Positions 63,554 through 64,000 of a stretch of DNA of 64,000 nt are shown piece by piece. The notes under the pieces were generated by a model. It was given only the letters and a program-made list of their open reading frames with translations, was not told the origin of the DNA and did no database searches. The position numbers and the translations under genes are program-made. Numbering within the stretch: the stretch's first letter is position 1; every line of letters begins with the position of its first letter. Where the stretch lies: positions 1-64,000 of the forward strand of contig NZ_JACYUD010000002.1 in assembly GCF_014841565.1 (NCBI RefSeq), read 5' to 3'. The stretch comes from Rhizobium sp. CFBP 8762 (lineage in GTDB: Bacteria > Pseudomonadota > Alphaproteobacteria > Rhizobiales > Rhizobiaceae).

Positions 63554-64000
63554 ATGTTGATCCGCCAAGGTGTTGACCGCGATGAACGGATTGATCGTCG
63601 GTTGGCCATGTCGCTTGCCGGTATTGCGGGTGCGCTCAATGCCGCTGCGTTCTATGCAGTCGGTTTTTTTGCAGCAAACATGACCGGCAACGTTTCATTG
63701 CTCTCAGACCATATCGCTCTTGGTGACTGGATATCCGGATTTTTCTACCTGTTTGTGGTTCTCGTTTTTATTCTTGGGGCGGTCGTTTCTACGGTCGCTA
63801 TCGATGCAGGCCGAAGCCGCCATCTCGGGGCCATTTACGCCTATTGTATACTTGCCGAAGCGTTTCTGCTTGCATTGCTGGGCGCGGCAGATCTCTGGTT
63901 GCTGTCCACCTTGCGCGCCCCGGTGCTTGTGCTAGGGCTGGCGTTTTTGATGGGGCTACAAAACGCCGTGGTGACCCGTATTTCCGATGCGCGTGTCCGG
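63554..64000 (+). CDS. DUF1275 (YoaK-like) membrane protein, truncated by window end
   Basis: Partial gene of at least 149 codons with no stop before 64000. The protein has the YoaK/DUF1275 opening, ALNAAAFYAVGFFAANMTGNVSLL, and then several membrane segments, ending in LMGLQNAVVTRISDARVR. Function is unknown in the family. Starts at ATG 63554, 13 nt after cbpM. Confidence 0.85.
   Translation, partial: MLIRQGVDRDERIDRRLAMSLAGIAGALNAAAFYAVGFFAANMTGNVSLLSDHIALGDWISGFFYLFVVLVFILGAVVSTVAIDAGRSRHLGAIYAYCILAEAFLLALLGAADLWLLSTLRAPVLVLGLAFLMGLQNAVVTRISDARVR

Noticed and set aside
1-64000. tRNA, rRNA, prophage, integrative element ends or origin of replication
   Set aside because: No cloverleaf-like gene, no integrase, no att-like direct repeats and no dnaA or repABC genes were found on reading both strands.

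Overview
The window looks like chromosomal DNA of an alphaproteobacterium of the Rhizobiales, most likely Rhizobiaceae (Agrobacterium/Rhizobium-like). The case rests on a RopA/Omp2b-type porin, PutA with a divergent Lrp-type PutR, a DUF3311-MctP pair, HWE-type sensor kinases, ThuA/ThuB, short palindromic intergenic repeats of the type scattered through these genomes, and a probable small RNA with CCTCCTCCC loop motifs resembling the rhizobial alpha-r14 (NfeR1) family. The species cannot be fixed from the sequence. No rRNA, tRNA, intact insertion sequence, prophage or CRISPR array was seen.

Layout. 0.2-7.4 kb: an operon for a BMP-type nucleoside/nucleobase ABC importer with an amidase and a CodA-like deaminase whose substrate-contact residue differs from E. 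coli. 7.7-13.5 kb: a polar-amino-acid ABC importer fused operonically to an MmgE/PrpD protein and an NtaA-type flavin monooxygenase, probably a catabolic unit. 13.5-14.1 kb: decayed DNA with an IS3-type transposase remnant. 14.1-16.9 kb: an MFS carrier with an odd hydrophilic insertion, and an ArsB-like permease. 17-27 kb: mixed single genes (FAD/NAD(P)-binding protein, RecX, two c-di-GMP proteins, PAP2 phosphatase plus cupin, thuA-thuB, PNPOx-like, NIPSNAP). 27-31 kb: porin and a NitT/TauT ABC importer. 31-36.4 kb: DCC thiol protein, RecQ, GPH symporter, glycerate 2-kinase.

36.4-44.3 kb is a signalling island: a 1037-residue hybrid kinase with a ParD-like N-terminus, a 46-residue charged protein, a single-domain response regulator divergent from an HWE kinase, a membrane diguanylate cyclase, and an ECF sigma/anti-sigma pair followed by a BI-1 family protein. 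45-48 kb is molybdate uptake: a short ModE-like regulator, modABC and a clear ModE-type operator just upstream of modA. 48-53.6 kb holds a FUSC protein, putA and putR. 53.7-56.8 kb holds a CynX-type carrier, DUF3311 and mctP.

56.86-57.03 kb is the most interesting non-coding element: four evenly spaced CCTCCTCCC motifs on the minus strand, presented in hairpin loops, the last inside a strong terminator. It is followed by a surface-polysaccharide cluster (membrane protein, O-antigen ligase/polymerase, GT25 glycosyltransferase), two convergent transglutaminase-fold proteins with overlapping 3' ends, a CbpA-CbpM chaperone pair, and a DUF1275 membrane protein cut by the window end.
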